Assembly: GCF_030445035.2 (NCBI RefSeq)
Contig: NC_080683.1
Coordinates: forward strand, 88,869,675-88,933,674
DNA: 64,000 nucleotides
From: Dasypus novemcinctus
Lineage: Eukaryota > Chordata > Mammalia > Cingulata > Dasypodidae
Direction: 5' to 3'
The notes beneath the pieces are model-generated. The model did not search any database and was not told the DNA's origin. It worked only from the letters and a program-made list of their open reading frames with translations. This document shows positions 10,310 through 22,064 of this stretch, piece by piece; within the stretch, counting starts at the first letter, position 1, and every line of letters starts with the position of its first letter. Position numbers and translations under genes: made by a program.

Positions 10310-11945
10310 ACTAAAAAATGAGTGATCACAGAAGACACGCATTTATTCATGACACTGATACAGTGTGAATTCTCAGTTGCCCTACTAGTGTTGCTGTATC
10401 AATAAATGATTTTGTGTCATTTTTCATGAAATAACTTATACAGCATGAATTGTCTGTTGCTCCCTCAAGGGGGTTAATCCTTGGTAAAGACTTGTATCTC
10501 TGTCAGTGGGAGCAGGAGATAAAGTCTCTTCAATTTTCATTGCACATGTATTATGATTTCTTTTATGTTGTATACCATCAGACCATCTATTAAAGGCTCT
10601 GCTACATAGGTAATGATTATATCAATTCTTTCCAGCATGATTTGACTTAAAGTGATATAGTAGTCAGGATGACTAAAGGCTCTACTAGAGTGATTACAGG
10701 GTTTCATCAGTTCCCTAGGATGTTTATAGATTAACTAAAGGGCTGAAACCTCTTCCATGGTCAAAACATTTATCATATGAGTTATCTAATATAATCTAAG
10801 GACAGAATATTGACTGAAACCTGTCATAGATAGGGCATGCACAGGACTTTTGTCCAGTTTGAGTTCTTTCATGTTGCCTAACATTACAAAAATAAACTAT
10901 GGTTTCACCACCCAGATGATATTTTTATGCTACTACTCCAGTGTGAGTTTTCTCACGTTGTCTCAGGACAGAACAATGAGCAAGGCTTTTCCACATAGAT
11001 GACCTTCATAGGGTTTCTTTCGAGTGTGAGTCCACATATGATATCTATGGCTAGAAAAATAGGTAAAGGCTTTCACACATAGATGACATTCATAAAGTTT
11101 CTGTCCATGTTGTCCTAGGGCAGAACATTTAGTGGAGTCTTTCCTACACAGACGACAGTCATAGGGTTTCTCCCCCATGTGAGTCCTCTCAAGTCATCTA
11201 AGGCTAGAACATATGACATCCATAGTTTCTCTCCCTTATGATTTCTTTCATGTAGACTTTGGTTAGAAATTTTATTGAAGTCTTTCCAACATAGATGTCA
11301 TTCGTATGATTCTATCCAGTGTGAGTTTTATTGTAATGTGTATGGACAAAGCTTTAAGAAAACAATTTGCCAACTAGATTACATTCATATGATTATTTCT
11401 ATTGCAAAATTTGCTTTCCTTGATTGAAAGATGACTGTCATGGAGGGCTTTTCCAAATAGATTGATGAAGTAGGGTTTCTTTCCCTGTGACTTAAAACAT
11501 GTTGAGTCATTCAGGATCTGTGTGGAAAATCTTTTGGCAATTCACTACATGTAACACCATTCTTTCAACTATGAGATTTCTGCTTCAGTGCTATGATGGT
11601 AGATGTATATTTCCTGCACATGTTGTAGGATATCATTTCTTGTTTTTTAAGACCACTTTTCCTCCCTGAATTAATTGCTGAATTCTGGTTTTGGAAAAAA
11701 TCCAATTCCTTGTCTCCACAATTCCTCTCCTTACTCCCACTGAGAACATATATCTCATTCGCAGACCTGGTACCCCACTGGGACCAGATGACTGATATTC
11801 TCCAGCACCATATCTCTAAACTACTTTCTCTGTGATGTATTCAGCATGGCCTATTCTTCCTGACTGAAGTCTATAATCACATGCTTCAAGTTCACTAACA
11901 CCAGTGGTTGCAGTCTTAATAGCTCAGGTGACAACCGTCTTCCTC
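10310..11945 (-). pseudogene. KRAB C2H2 zinc-finger processed pseudogene
   Basis: Read on the minus strand, a decayed KRAB box lies at about 11720-11880 ('LNTSQRK', then 'MVLENISHLVPVGYQV', with stops). It runs without an intron into a spacer and then a degenerate array of C2H2 fingers down to about 10310. The best preserved frame (10963-11178) shows two 'H..KKPYE/EKPYD' linkers, 'CRLC', 'CHLC' and incomplete histidine pairs. In KRAB-ZNF genes the KRAB exons are split by introns, so the continuous KRAB-to-finger reading points to a retrocopy. Many stops and frameshifts make it non-functional. I cannot assign the parent gene, and I found no clear target duplication. Confidence 0.8.
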
Positions 11946-14109
11946 TGGGTTTTCATTCACAATTGGATAAACACAGAACTCAGATGAAAAATTTAAGGAA
12001 ACCAAGGCTGATTGACAATGTTTTCACCACACTCCAGTGCTCAGAGCTTCTTTCTTACCCCAGAGAAAGGACAATTTTCATGGAGGACTCTTTACGCACT
12101 TGATAGTCATCAGTCTTTAACCATGACATGGTGGTGGAAGTTTTCTTCTTGCAGATATTTTGCATGGGTATCATTTCTTGTTTTTCAAGGCCCCATTCCC
12201 TGCATGGATGTGGACCAAGTAGTACCAGAGCCATGGGGTGTCCTCTAAGGGTCCAGTGAGATTTAAGCTTTTATCTTCCTTGTGGAGGCAGCACCAGGTC
12301 CCTGAAGACACTTGATAGTGAGAGAGGGGGCTTCAAAATTATGGCAGGAAATTAGGAATAAACTCACCTGTTCTAGGCAAATCAGAATGTCCATTATGGT
12401 AAGTATAATTTCCTTAAATAATGCAGACTCTGTGATATATTTAGCTTAATACAGGTTTATAATAGGAACTGAATAAATATTTTTGCAATATTAACAGAAG
12501 GCTTTTTTGCACTATTTCCTTTGATCTCATTACCCTTCCTTTGATCTCATTACCCTTCCTTGGTACATAGCATTCTTAGCAAAGTAAAGACAGTGTATAA
12601 CAGAGAAGAATGACAGAATCTCTTTGGAAAGAACCCTTATCCTTCTGAACCACAGGCTGATTGGAAGAGTGGTTTAAGGCAGCAATTATAAATCTCCTAA
12701 TGGGTTTAGGAAATCCAAATCAGAAAGGACCAGAAAAGGTAGGTATAACCAAAGAAAGCAGGAAGATCCCAGAGAACTCCTGTTCCTAGGACTGGGAAAA
12801 GTTCTACACTTTACCTGTTGCTTTTGATGACCTGAAATGAGGTTGGTCTACATTGAGATGTACTGCAAGTATAAAATAACACAGGATTTGGAAGACATAG
12901 TACAAAAAGAGCATAAAGTATCTCATTAATATAATTTTGAGATGACAATATTTTGGATATAGCAGATTAAATAAAATATATTATTGAAATTAATTTCAAC
13001 TGTTTCTTTTTAGTTTTTAAAGGAGCATACTAGAAAATTTTAAATTATGTTTGTGTCTTTCATTAGTAACTTACTAAATTATATTTCTACTGGACAGTGC
13101 TGAGGTAGACAAATTGAATAATCTACTCCACCCATACCTACTTTGTGCAGGAGCAGCAGGATTCCTCCTGGGTTCCCAAGAGTTGCTCAGGGGAGGCCGA
13201 AGAGCCAGCCGGGAATGAGAAAGGAGGAGTTGCACTCATTGCTTTTCCTCATAGCCCATTGGTTAGAATTTAGTCACATGACCATGTCTAGTTGCATGGG
13301 AGGCTGGGAAAATATAGTCCTTAGCTGGGCAGCCATGTATTGAGGTAAAACTCATGAGGTTCTAGATACTGAGTGGTGGTGATTGGGAGAAATTAGCGGT
13401 CTCAGCCATATTTACGAAAACAAATTTACTAACATAGACCATTGCAACTGTAGAGGTTCACAGTGCAATACATTATATCTTAAAGGAAATTGTGCTTTTT
13501 AATAGTTGTCTTTTCAGAATGTCATCATGAATGTTACTCATTTCATTCTGATCCTTACATATTTACATAGTCCTCCTTAAATGTAATTATTAATCATGCT
13601 CACATTCGATAAAATTTCCAAAATTTATTCAAATATAGAAAAGCTGTTTTTGTTTTTGTTCTTCTTTCAGAGTTCTGGCATTTAATATTCTGTTTACATT
13701 ACAGTTTCTTCTCACACATCCTTGTGTGAGTTTAATGAGCTATTAATATCTTATCTCTTTCTTTCTTTTCTTTCATCTCTGACTCTACTTCTTTTACTTC
13801 CACTTTCCTCAGATGTGTTTACTTCCCACCTCCTGTGTAACTACTTATTTTGATCTTTTTGGGACTCTTGAATAGTGGCTTTGTGTCCTCCTCCTTATTT
13901 TCTCTTTTAAGGAACTCAGGTGGAATTTTCAGCTTTTCCATTGATGTGGGCTATGGGTGGCAGGCTCTTTGGCTCTTCAGAGATAACCTAAACTGTGACT
14001 TGTGGGTATGGGATGATAAAAGGTTGCAGTCCTGCCCTTGGTGAGCAGGAGACAGTTTTAACAGTGCAAAGTCTATAAACTTTAAGTGTTCAGGGGAAAA
14101 GCAAAGCAA
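11946..14109. other. Unique DNA with a short tandem duplication and a possible old repeat
   Basis: No gene is recognised. A perfect direct duplication, 'tcctttgatctcattaccct' twice in a row, lies at about 12518-12557. The stretch 13100-13345 ('cagccgggaatgag', 'cccattggttagaatttag', 'gggaggctgggaaaatatag') resembles an old mammalian interspersed repeat that I cannot name. A pyrimidine-rich run lies at 13755-13815. Confidence 0.4.
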
Positions 14110-14393
14110 ATATGCTAAAAGCTTATCGAGTGCCTGAGGTCCATGCTAAAAGCTTACTAAGATGTGGAAATATATCCTAATTCAAGCCTATTGAGAACTG
14201 AAACAAAAGGACCATTTGGCCTTTCCTCTCTGTATAAAAGGGACTAAAAAATCTTGTTCAGGGCTCGGGATTCAAAGAGAAAGTTCCCGAGTCCGGCCGG
14301 CCGTCAATAAACCATTTTTCCTTCTCAAAATCATTCCTGAGTCCTGGCCTCTCTATACTCAAGTAATTGAACTTCTTTCAAATTCTACAACAC
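14110..14393 (+). repeat. Solo LTR, ERV1-like (left boundary uncertain)
   Basis: A TATA-like 'tataaaag' lies at 14231-14238. It is followed by 'cccgagtccggccggccg' and a poly(A) signal 'aataaa' at 14305-14310, and the segment ends 'tctacaaca'. That U3/R/U5 layout, with an R-U5 reading 'cctgagtcctggcctctct', is typical of gammaretrovirus-type LTRs. No primer-binding site or gag follows directly, so it looks solo. The 60-codon frame here is non-coding. The left edge could lie anywhere between about 14040 and 14145. Confidence 0.6.
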
Positions 14394-14518
14394 CATAGCA
14401 AATCCTTCCTCTTTTTGTTAGTGGGACACTTTCTCCATTTTTAAAAGTAGCATCTGTCTACTCTTATCTACTTCTAATTTCTTTCAGTCATTCCCTTTTT
14501 TTAAAAGACTTTGAATTT

Positions 14519-14954
14519 GTTGAGAAAAAATACGTATAACCTTACAGAAAAAATATCTAACAAGCCACTCCTGCTTCCACTTCTGTAAATCAGCCCTTGA
14601 AAACATGGTCTTGCAGGAGAATATCAAACAAATGACTCCTGCTCCCCACTTCTGTAATCTAACAAACCACTCCGGACTCCCACTTCTGTAAATCAGCCCA
14701 TGACCTTGCACCTGTATTTTGCTTCTGTAACCCCATTTGCAAAATTTTGCCTAGCAACGTGTTAGACAATAAGCAAAAGTCATGCTGATCCCACATAAAA
14801 TCCTATATAAACCTATCAAAACTGAAAAACAGGGCTCAGAATTTGGAGATTTACTCTCCTCTGGGCCTGCACATAATAAATCTGTTTCCTCCCCCTTTCC
14901 AAGTGCCATCTTGGTTTTTTTCTGTGGTTCAGAACTCCTGGTTTTGCTGCAACA
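14519..14954 (+). repeat. 5' LTR of ERV1 remnant
   Basis: The segment starts TGTTGAG and ends GCAACA, about 436 bp. U3 holds three imperfect repeats of a 'ctcctgcttcc.acttctgtaa' module at about 14566, 14634 and 14669, in the manner of LTR enhancer repeats. A TATA-like 'tatataaac' sits near 14803 and 'aataaa' at 14875-14880. A primer-binding-site-like sequence follows immediately. The sequence differs from the neighbouring LTR at 14110-14393. Confidence 0.7.
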
Positions 14955-14956
14955 TT

Positions 14957-14974
14957 TGGTACCCTGGCTGGGAA
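14957..14974 (+). other. Retroviral primer-binding site, tRNA-Gly-like
   Basis: The sequence 'tggtaccctggctgggaa' begins two bases after the LTR's terminal CA, where minus-strand primer binding occurs in retroviruses. By recall it fits a tRNA-Gly primer site at 14 of 18 positions. The assignment is tentative. Confidence 0.45.
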
Positions 14975-16560
14975 ACCCAACCGAGCACACATAAATGAGG
15001 CAGCGCCACCAGTTCCTTGACAGGGCCTCCTTCGGGGAGGGAATCCCTGTGGGCCACATCCTCTGACCCAGCCTGGCTCAGTGGAGAGGTGGATTGAGCA
15101 ACAATTTATACCCCTTCAACCCAGAAGTCCCAGAAACCTAGAGAATGGTCAACACAGCTTTATTGCCCAGGCAGCCCTGTTCTTCAAGCTAAAACTTCAA
15201 ACGCTGATCGGATTCACAGAGATAAACATCTCCCAGCTCCTCAAAGTCACAAAGTATTCATCAATTGGGACAAAACTGCTAAGGGGGAAGCAAAAAAGTG
15301 AATAAAACAGCAGGTCTCCCTGTTAGTAGCAGCCTTAAAAATCCAGACCCAACCAATCAAGAAAGGCCACCCCGAAAAGGGGGGAATACTTCACCCTGAA
15401 ACTCCCTGCTGCTGTCAGAACCGCCTAGGGCTGCCTGGTTTACATGTCTGGATTTAAAGGACACTTTTTTTCTTGCCTGAGGGTAGCTCCCCAGAGTCAG
15501 TCTCTATTTGCTTTTAAATGGGAGAATCCTAGGAATCAACCAAAGACTTAGTTAACTTAGACTCAACTCCCACAGAGCTTCAAAAACTCTCCCACCTCTT
15601 TTCCTAAATCCTGCCACTTTCCTGCTGACCAGAAGAGGAACTCCTGAACACAACTGTGCAGAAATAACAGAACAAGTGTATACCAGCTGCCCCAACCTCC
15701 AGGACAGGCCACTTTCTTGCCCAGATCAAACCCTATTCGCAAACAGCAGCAGTTTTATCAGAAATGAAAAGAGCCTTGCTAAATGTGCAGTCACCACAGC
15801 TAAACAAATAAGGAAAGCAGCTTCCCTACCTAAAGGGTAATCTGCACAGCTAGCAAAACTCTGAGTGCTAATTCAAGCCCTACAACTGGCTGCCGGGCAA
15901 ACAGTAAACATTTACACTCATTCTAAGTATGCATTCACTACTGTGCATATCCATAAAGCAATTTATACAGAAAAAAGACTCCTAACTGCAGGTGGAAAAG
16001 AAATAAAAAATAAAGAGAAAATCCTTCCACTACTAGAGGCAGTCTGGAAGCCAAGCAAAATCACCAGCACCCACTGTCGGGGACATCAGAAATAAACAAA
16101 TGCAGTTACTAAAGAACAGCAGCAGATGAAGCGGCTCAACAGGCAGGCAAAAAAGCCCTCACACTGCAAACCCTGCTGCCAGTGCCTCACCTGTCCCTTT
16201 TAGGGCAACCCATGAAAAAACTAAACTATACCTGGGAAAAACAGGAGTGGGCAAAGAGAAAAAGAAAAAGGACACCAGACCCCAGAGGAAAACTGGCTAC
16301 TTCTGGGTAGGTGAGTCTTCATCCCAAAGGGGGCTGCCTACACCCTTGTTCAACAATACACCAGCTCACCCACTTAAAAAACTGAACTGCTTTAAAAGTC
16401 GTGCTCAGAAAATATCACTACACTGCCCAGATGACCTCACTCTACACCACTGTTAGCTGCTGATGCCAAACCTGTGCTAAAAACAACTCCCAAGGGTCCC
16501 CAGGCCCTGGCCAGCTCCAACACACAAGAACTGCCCCTTTTAAAAACTTAACAATGGACT
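14975..16560 (+). mobile_element. ERV1 internal remnant: leader, then RNase H and integrase N-terminus
   Basis: About 15640-16200 reads, in interrupted frames, as gammaretroviral RNase H: 'LIQALQLAAGQTVNIYT' starts at 15868, with 'AFTTVHIH', 'LLTAGGKEIKNKE' and 'HCRGHQK' following. At 15919-15921 the usual active-site Asp in the 'YTDS' motif is His. From 16260 the integrase zinc-binding region is recognisable ('IHQLTHL' and a later C..C pair near 16450-16475). Gag, protease and most of RT appear to be missing between about 15130 and 15600, and I see no 3' LTR. It is a dead, collapsed provirus. Confidence 0.75.
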
Positions 16561-18189
16561 TTAAGAATGTGGAACTTGAAAATAAAATATATTAAAATCT
16601 CTAACAACCCATGCTTTACTTAAGACTGAAGCATTTGTCTAACTTAAGGGATTTTAAGAACAGGTCCCATTTCATACTACCACAGGTAGTCCTTGCAATA
16701 TATATTCACCAATGGAACCAGCTGTCAGTTGTTACCATTAAACTGTCCAATTGACAGTACTGAGACCACAATATCCACTGGTAAAAATGCCTTACTCCCT
16801 GCTTATTCCCAGTATGTGCATCTTCTTTCTTATCCTTATTTAAAAGTTCTGTTCCATATGTGTCTCTCATTGAAGTCTCTCATAAGTCACTGCTGGTATT
16901 AAGTAGATAGAGAAAAGCAAATCAGAATGAATATCAAGGAGACTCTCTTTAACTCCTTCAGAAATTCAGTCAGTTATAAATGCATAAAATGTTTAAAATC
17001 AGAAACAGTTGCAAATAGTTCTTTTACTGTTTCTTGCTGTCTGTGAATTTTGGTGTCTTCATCTATAAAATAAGTTTGACTATATTTTGTGTCACATCTG
17101 AGATGGAGTTTATGATGAAGACCCCACATTGGTTGTAGATTTAGTATATAAAAACACAACTTCTATTAGGGGAAGTGCTTCCTTAAAAGAATGTGCCATT
17201 ATAGAATGAATGGTTTCTTTTCTTTCAGAAGTTCCTTTTTCAACAGAGAATACATTCCAATTCAGAGTTCTTCAAATACTTCATCTATTGGGACATGATT
17301 CTTTGCAATAATTATGACAGTCAATCCCATATTTGAAATGAAACGGTAAATAGATTTCTTTAATTAATGTAACCAATCCATGTTTGGTGAATAGCCACTA
17401 TTCTACAGGTTAGATAATTTGTGAAAGTATGAAAGTGATGATCAACTATGCTAGATGAATTCTAAATATGTAAAATAGTTTGTGTGTAAATGGCCTCAAT
17501 AAATTTAAAAAGCACAAATGGGTAGCTGCATTTGCAAAATCTGAGCAAACTGATTGAACAAATAATGTGATATATAAAGGGTCAATTCTGTAGATTTCTT
17601 TTGCTATTAAATCAGAAACCAGTATACATATGCTTAACTTGATTTGAAATAAAATAGCATGTTTAGATTCCAAAGCCAGAATATTATTTTTTTAAAAACC
17701 CATATAATATTTCTTGATTATAAGGATCAGCCAATGTTTCCTTTTAAACTCATGATCTGCAGCAAGATGTTACCAATGCCTGGATACCAATACCTACTGG
17801 AGTGATTTTCCTTCTTTCATACTCCTGTTCAGAGCCTGCCTGTGTGAATAAGCGTCTATATATAAACTGGGGTGTTGTGTGACTAGAAAACAAAATGCCT
17901 GCCAGGGGTGAAATATAATTCATATTGAATCTCTAACACTTTATTATTCATGTATTTGTAACACTGAGATATCACACTGCTTTGTAATCCTAGGAATCTG
18001 AGAATCTGTTCCACAGCATATAACAAATTCACATTGGAGTATAATGAAAATTTGTAATCAAACCAAAGAATTATAAGGTGAACAAGCATTCTCTTAATGC
18101 CAAGGAAATGCCTGGCTCTCTGAGTAAGGAAAATTGATGACTATTCTTATTACTAAATATTAAGACCCTGCATAAATCATGGTGCTTAA
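16561..18189. other. AT-rich DNA, no gene seen
   Basis: The first 300 bases could be decayed ERV envelope sequence by position, but I see no diagnostic motif. The rest is AT-rich unique DNA. Frames of 60-76 codons on both strands look like chance. Confidence 0.4.
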
Positions 18190-18296
18190 GATACAAACTT
18201 GGGCCTGGGCCTGCCCAGGTTTATCTTTTCACTCTTTGTAATAACTCTATGAAGTGTGTTTGGTCATTTCCATTTTTATGGGCTAGGAAACTATCA
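18190..18296 (-). repeat. MIR fragment, first half (split)
   Basis: The segment reads like the reverse complement of a MIR core: 'gtaataactctatgaagtg', then a decayed 'cattttacagatgaggaaact'-type end at about 18268-18292. The continuation appears at 19283. Confidence 0.5.
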
Positions 18297-19282
18297 GTTA
18301 GGTTTACAATAAGCAGTAGATAGCATCTTCAATTTAGGATCAATCAAAGTTGGCTTACAAAAGGGTCTCTTTACAAAGGTGACTCTAAGGCAGGTTAGTA
18401 CAGGGAAACAAGGAGAGGAAGAGCCGCATTGTGGCCAACAGACAACATGGCTGCAAGACCCTGCCAAGACCTGGGCCTTGAGATCCCCGTTGGGACTCTC
18501 TCCAGGGTCAAGGGAAGACCTCAGATAATTCCAAATGAATCTCCCCATTTGTCCTGAATACCCTCCTAGTAAAAGCCTTACCATTGGCAGGGTAACTAAT
18601 AACAGATGGGGCCCCTCCCCTTAGCATCAGCAAGGGGAGAAGTAATTAACAGCTTAATAAAGGTAACCACACAAGCTAAAATGCACTCTGCCTAGAAGAG
18701 CCTGCATCAAATCTCAGGGCGTATTTCCATACCTCTCTCCCATTTTTCAGGAAGCTCTGTTCTTTCCCCTGTTTTTTAATAAATTCTTTTTACTGACCTA
18801 ACTAAACTAGCATGTTCTTAAATTCTTTTATGTGACATAGCCAAGAACCTAGAGGAATCCAATGCTTGCCCAGCTTCATTTTCAGGGTAAGAATCCATGA
18901 TAGGTAGTGTAGTCTCCGATGGCTAGTCATGGCAAAGCTGTTATCACAGCCATGCTCAAAAGACAAGGGGAGGAGGTGGGAGCTGCCACTGGACACTGTA
19001 AGGGGAAAGCTGGTAGAGCAGAATGCATGAAGAAATGTGGTGACTTGTAATCAAGACACAGAACCAAACATAGATGATGTTGCAGGAACAGGTCTAGAGA
19101 TTAAATACCTCACCTTCTCTTCCCTCTATCCAGGCTCCTGCCAGCCTCCTTATAGCTGAATCTGAAGCGAAGCCAGCAAGAAAGGGATATCTGACGATAC
19201 AGTCCTTGAAGGTCATCCTCTTCTGACAGAGTAGAGAAGTGTAGAGAGTGCACCTGGTGGACAAATAGAAGGTATCCGGCAC
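18297..19282 (+). repeat. LTR/ERV-like insertion splitting a MIR
   Basis: About 985 bp separates two halves of one MIR. Inside, 18420-18835 has LTR features: GC-richer U3-like sequence, then 'cccctgttttttaataaatt' with an AATAAA near 18777-18783 and a short U5-like end. It is followed by leader-like 'gccaagaacctagagg'. I recognise no coding domain. The family is unassigned, and the exact LTR ends and target duplication are not resolved. Confidence 0.4.
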
Positions 19283-19375
19283 AGGAACTGAAGTTCAGAA
19301 AGGTCTGGTTCTTTGTTAGAAGTCACATAGCTGCGAAGTTGTAAAGCCTAAGTTGGAACCAGGTTTGACCTTCAA
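19283..19375 (-). repeat. MIR fragment, second half
   Basis: The sequence 'gaactgaagttcagaaag ... agtcacatagctgcgaag ... ggaaccaggtttgacc' matches the reverse complement of the MIR 5' half. It continues the fragment that ends at 18296. Confidence 0.55.
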
Positions 19376-20349
19376 AAGGCCTTATTCTTTCCACTATAAC
19401 AAGGTGTGGAAAGGAGTATAATTTTATTTGCAGAGGCATCTCTAAACATGCTTCTCAAGAGAAACTGATTTAGAGCTTTAATATGTTTATGCAGATTCAT
19501 TTGTTTAGTAAAAGTATCATAATGAAAAAAATAATATAAAAGACCATGGTTTATATTGCCTATACAGATACCTGACGTATATATGTACAGGGAATGGCTG
19601 AACTCATATAGACATAGTAGAATAGGTCCAGATAATTGACAAGTAGAACTATAGCTTTGTTTTTTTAACAAGTTATTTCTGTTATTGCCTCAAAAGTTGC
19701 TATAATCATGAAAATTAAGGTAGGTTTACAAATCACCTTCTACAGAAGTTCATCATTAGATTGTTCAGGTACCAAACAATAATAGGAAATGATTTCAAAT
19801 TTTACAAGAGAAAAATAAATTTTCTGAAAAATAATTAAAATGCAAATTGGAAGATTCTTTTCTCTTTTTATGAGCCCCAAATATGTCACAGATAACTATA
19901 TAATTAAATTGAGATGAAATGTAGGTATGGTTGGAAATGAATCTTATTCTTATAGGCTTCCATCAGACCTAACGAACTTTTCCTTAAACCACCATAGTCA
20001 TAATCTGGAAACATGAGAGCATAATCATAGGTCTGTTCTTTTATGGCATTGTGATTTTCTTTTAATTAATAGAATGACTGAGTGTTTAGTTTTATTGGTA
20101 TCATTCCCTAAACTAATCATTTAACCTCTAAAAGCTTAACTAAATTTTTGTTTTTATTTCTTGGGGGTGGGGGGTAAGTTCCCAAAGTTTATAGTCCATA
20201 ATTGCAGCTCACTCCAAATATGAAAACCAATTATTTAAGCTAAAATTTTAATTAGACTTTTAAATCTCTGTTAATCAATAGAATGATTGAGAATCAGTTT
20301 CATAAAGGATGAGAACAACTTTTGAAAATGCTTGTGATAAGCTAATAAT
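19376..20349. other. AT-rich unique DNA, no gene seen
   Basis: No gene or named repeat. A G-rich run 'ggggtggggggta' lies at about 20164. Confidence 0.45.
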
Positions 20350-20361
20350 AAGGAATTGCTA

Positions 20362-20608
20362 GGAAGTGGCTGTGGCTCAGTCAGTTGGGTCCTGTCTATC
20401 ATATGGGAGGCCCTGGGTTCATGTCCTGGGGCCTCCTTGTGAGGGCAGTTTCACCCTCATGCTGTGGAAAGCCACTGGCCCAGGTGCTGTGGAGTGCCAA
20501 CTCAGCAAGGTGATCCAACACAAAGGGAGACAAGCAAAAACACAGAAGAGCACACAGCGAATGGACACAGAGAGTAAAAAACAGACAAACAAAAACCAAA
20601 GCCAAAAC
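20362..20608 (+). mobile_element. Short tRNA-derived SINE, second DAS-like subtype
   Basis: The head 'agtggctgtggctcagtcag' and the box-B-like 'gggttcatgtcc' show a tRNA-derived promoter. The body differs from the longer DAS SINEs in the window and it ends in an A/CA-rich tail. Perfect 12-bp duplications 'aaggaattgcta' flank it at 20350-20361 and 20609-20620. The 124-codon frame across it is non-coding. Confidence 0.88.
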
Positions 20609-20804
20609 AAGGAATTGCTAACATCTCAGCAAACTTTTATTCAAGAAATTCAACTAAACTTGACATATCTGTGGTTCAAGATCAAGTTTCAATTTATATA
20701 TTCATTTTATAGACAGAATTTGAGTAGAGATTCAGAATGACTCTCATATATAAAATTGTTTTATCCTAGAAACATTTTTGGTTGATTGGAAAATGAAGCA
20801 ATGA

Positions 20805-21212
20805 GGGAAGCGGACTTGGCCCAGTGGTTAGGGTGTCCGTCTACCACATGGGAGGTCCACAGTTCAAACCCTGGGCCTCCTTGACCCTTGTGGAGCTGGC
20901 CCATGTGCAGTGCTGATGCATGCAAGGAGTGCTGTGCCACGCAGGGGTGTCCCCCGTGTAGGGGAGCCCCATGTGCAAGGAGTGCGCCCCATAAGGAGAC
21001 CATCCAGTGTGAAAGAAAGTGCAGCCTGCCCAGGAATGGTGCCACGCACACGGAGAGCTGACACAACAAGATGATGCAACAAAAAGAAACAGATTCCCGT
21101 GCTGCTGACAACAACAGAAGTGGACAAAGAAGACGCAGCAAATAGACACAGAGAAGAGACTACCAGGGTGGGGGAGAAGGGGAGAGAAATAAATTAATTA
21201 ATAATAAAAAAG
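20805..21212 (+). mobile_element. DAS-type tRNA-derived SINE
   Basis: A plus-strand full copy: 'gaagcggacttggcccagtg' head, box-B-like 'agttcaaaccc', long body and a 'gagaaataaattaatta' tail. It is the same family as 7108-7520 and 27933-28349. I could not define a target duplication. Confidence 0.92.
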
Positions 21213-22045
21213 AGATCCATAGTTTGCAAACTATGGTATTCTTTTGTCATTCATTCATCACCACTCAGTGACAGCTCTTGCATTATTATTTGACTTTTCA
21301 TGTAATGTCTTCTCACACCATCTGCTCCATGAGCTCCTGCTTTACTCCTTTTTATTCATTGTATTCACCTTATCCCTAGCCATCAATTCATGGTATATCT
21401 TTGGGGAAATCATTTGATCTTTCACATCTCAGCTTCCTTATCTGTGAAATGAATATACTAGCACACTTGAGAAAATGGGTCTTCTCATACTCAATGTGTT
21501 TTTATATTGAAGACGATATAAATCCACATTTTACATCTCAAGTTACCTGAAAATTTTTATTCCTTTCCTCAATTACAGGATATGTAGAGAGCAGCCCAAT
21601 TCGTATTAAATTCCTACTCTTTGGCTCATTTGAATTGACTGGAAAAGGGGCCAAGAGAAGAGGGCCTGGAGAATCACATTCACAGAGACTCTGGAAGCAT
21701 TACATTATTTAGACATGTGGCTTTGAGGGGCCCTCTCACAAGGTAAAGCAATCTCAGAGGCAGAGGCTGCCGAGTTAACTTTGTTAGACAGTCATTTCTC
21801 ATTCTGTTAGCTCAAAGCTCATTGTGATATGTGAATCTCATGCCAGGAACACAGTTCATTCCATTTCTGAAGCAAAACACCTAGACTCCTTTGGCCAGAG
21901 GCTACATACCTGAGACAGCTCATCTCTGTGTGGGAATCTGGTCTTGTCTCAGCCTTCAACACTGCAAGAAATACGTCATGGGGAAAGATTAATTTTAGTG
22001 GAACAAGGCCAAGTAAAACAAACTTAACGGAGAATTTAAAATATT
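21213..22045. other. Unique DNA with a MIR scrap
   Basis: 21400-21470 resembles a plus-strand MIR core ('atctcagcttccttatctgt'). A perfect 20-bp palindrome is at 21217-21236. The rest is unrecognised. Confidence 0.45.
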
Positions 22046-22064
22046 AAAAACCTGTTAGCTGAGC
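22046..22064. repeat. Left target-site duplication of L1-2
   Basis: The 19-mer 'aaaaacctgttagctgagc' recurs with one mismatch at 32030-32048. The pair brackets the whole L1-2 insertion. Confidence 0.85.

Noticed and set aside
20761-21149. Cys/Leu-rich frames up to 126 codons on the minus strand
   Set aside because: Antisense to a DAS SINE. The same residues appear over the other SINE copies.
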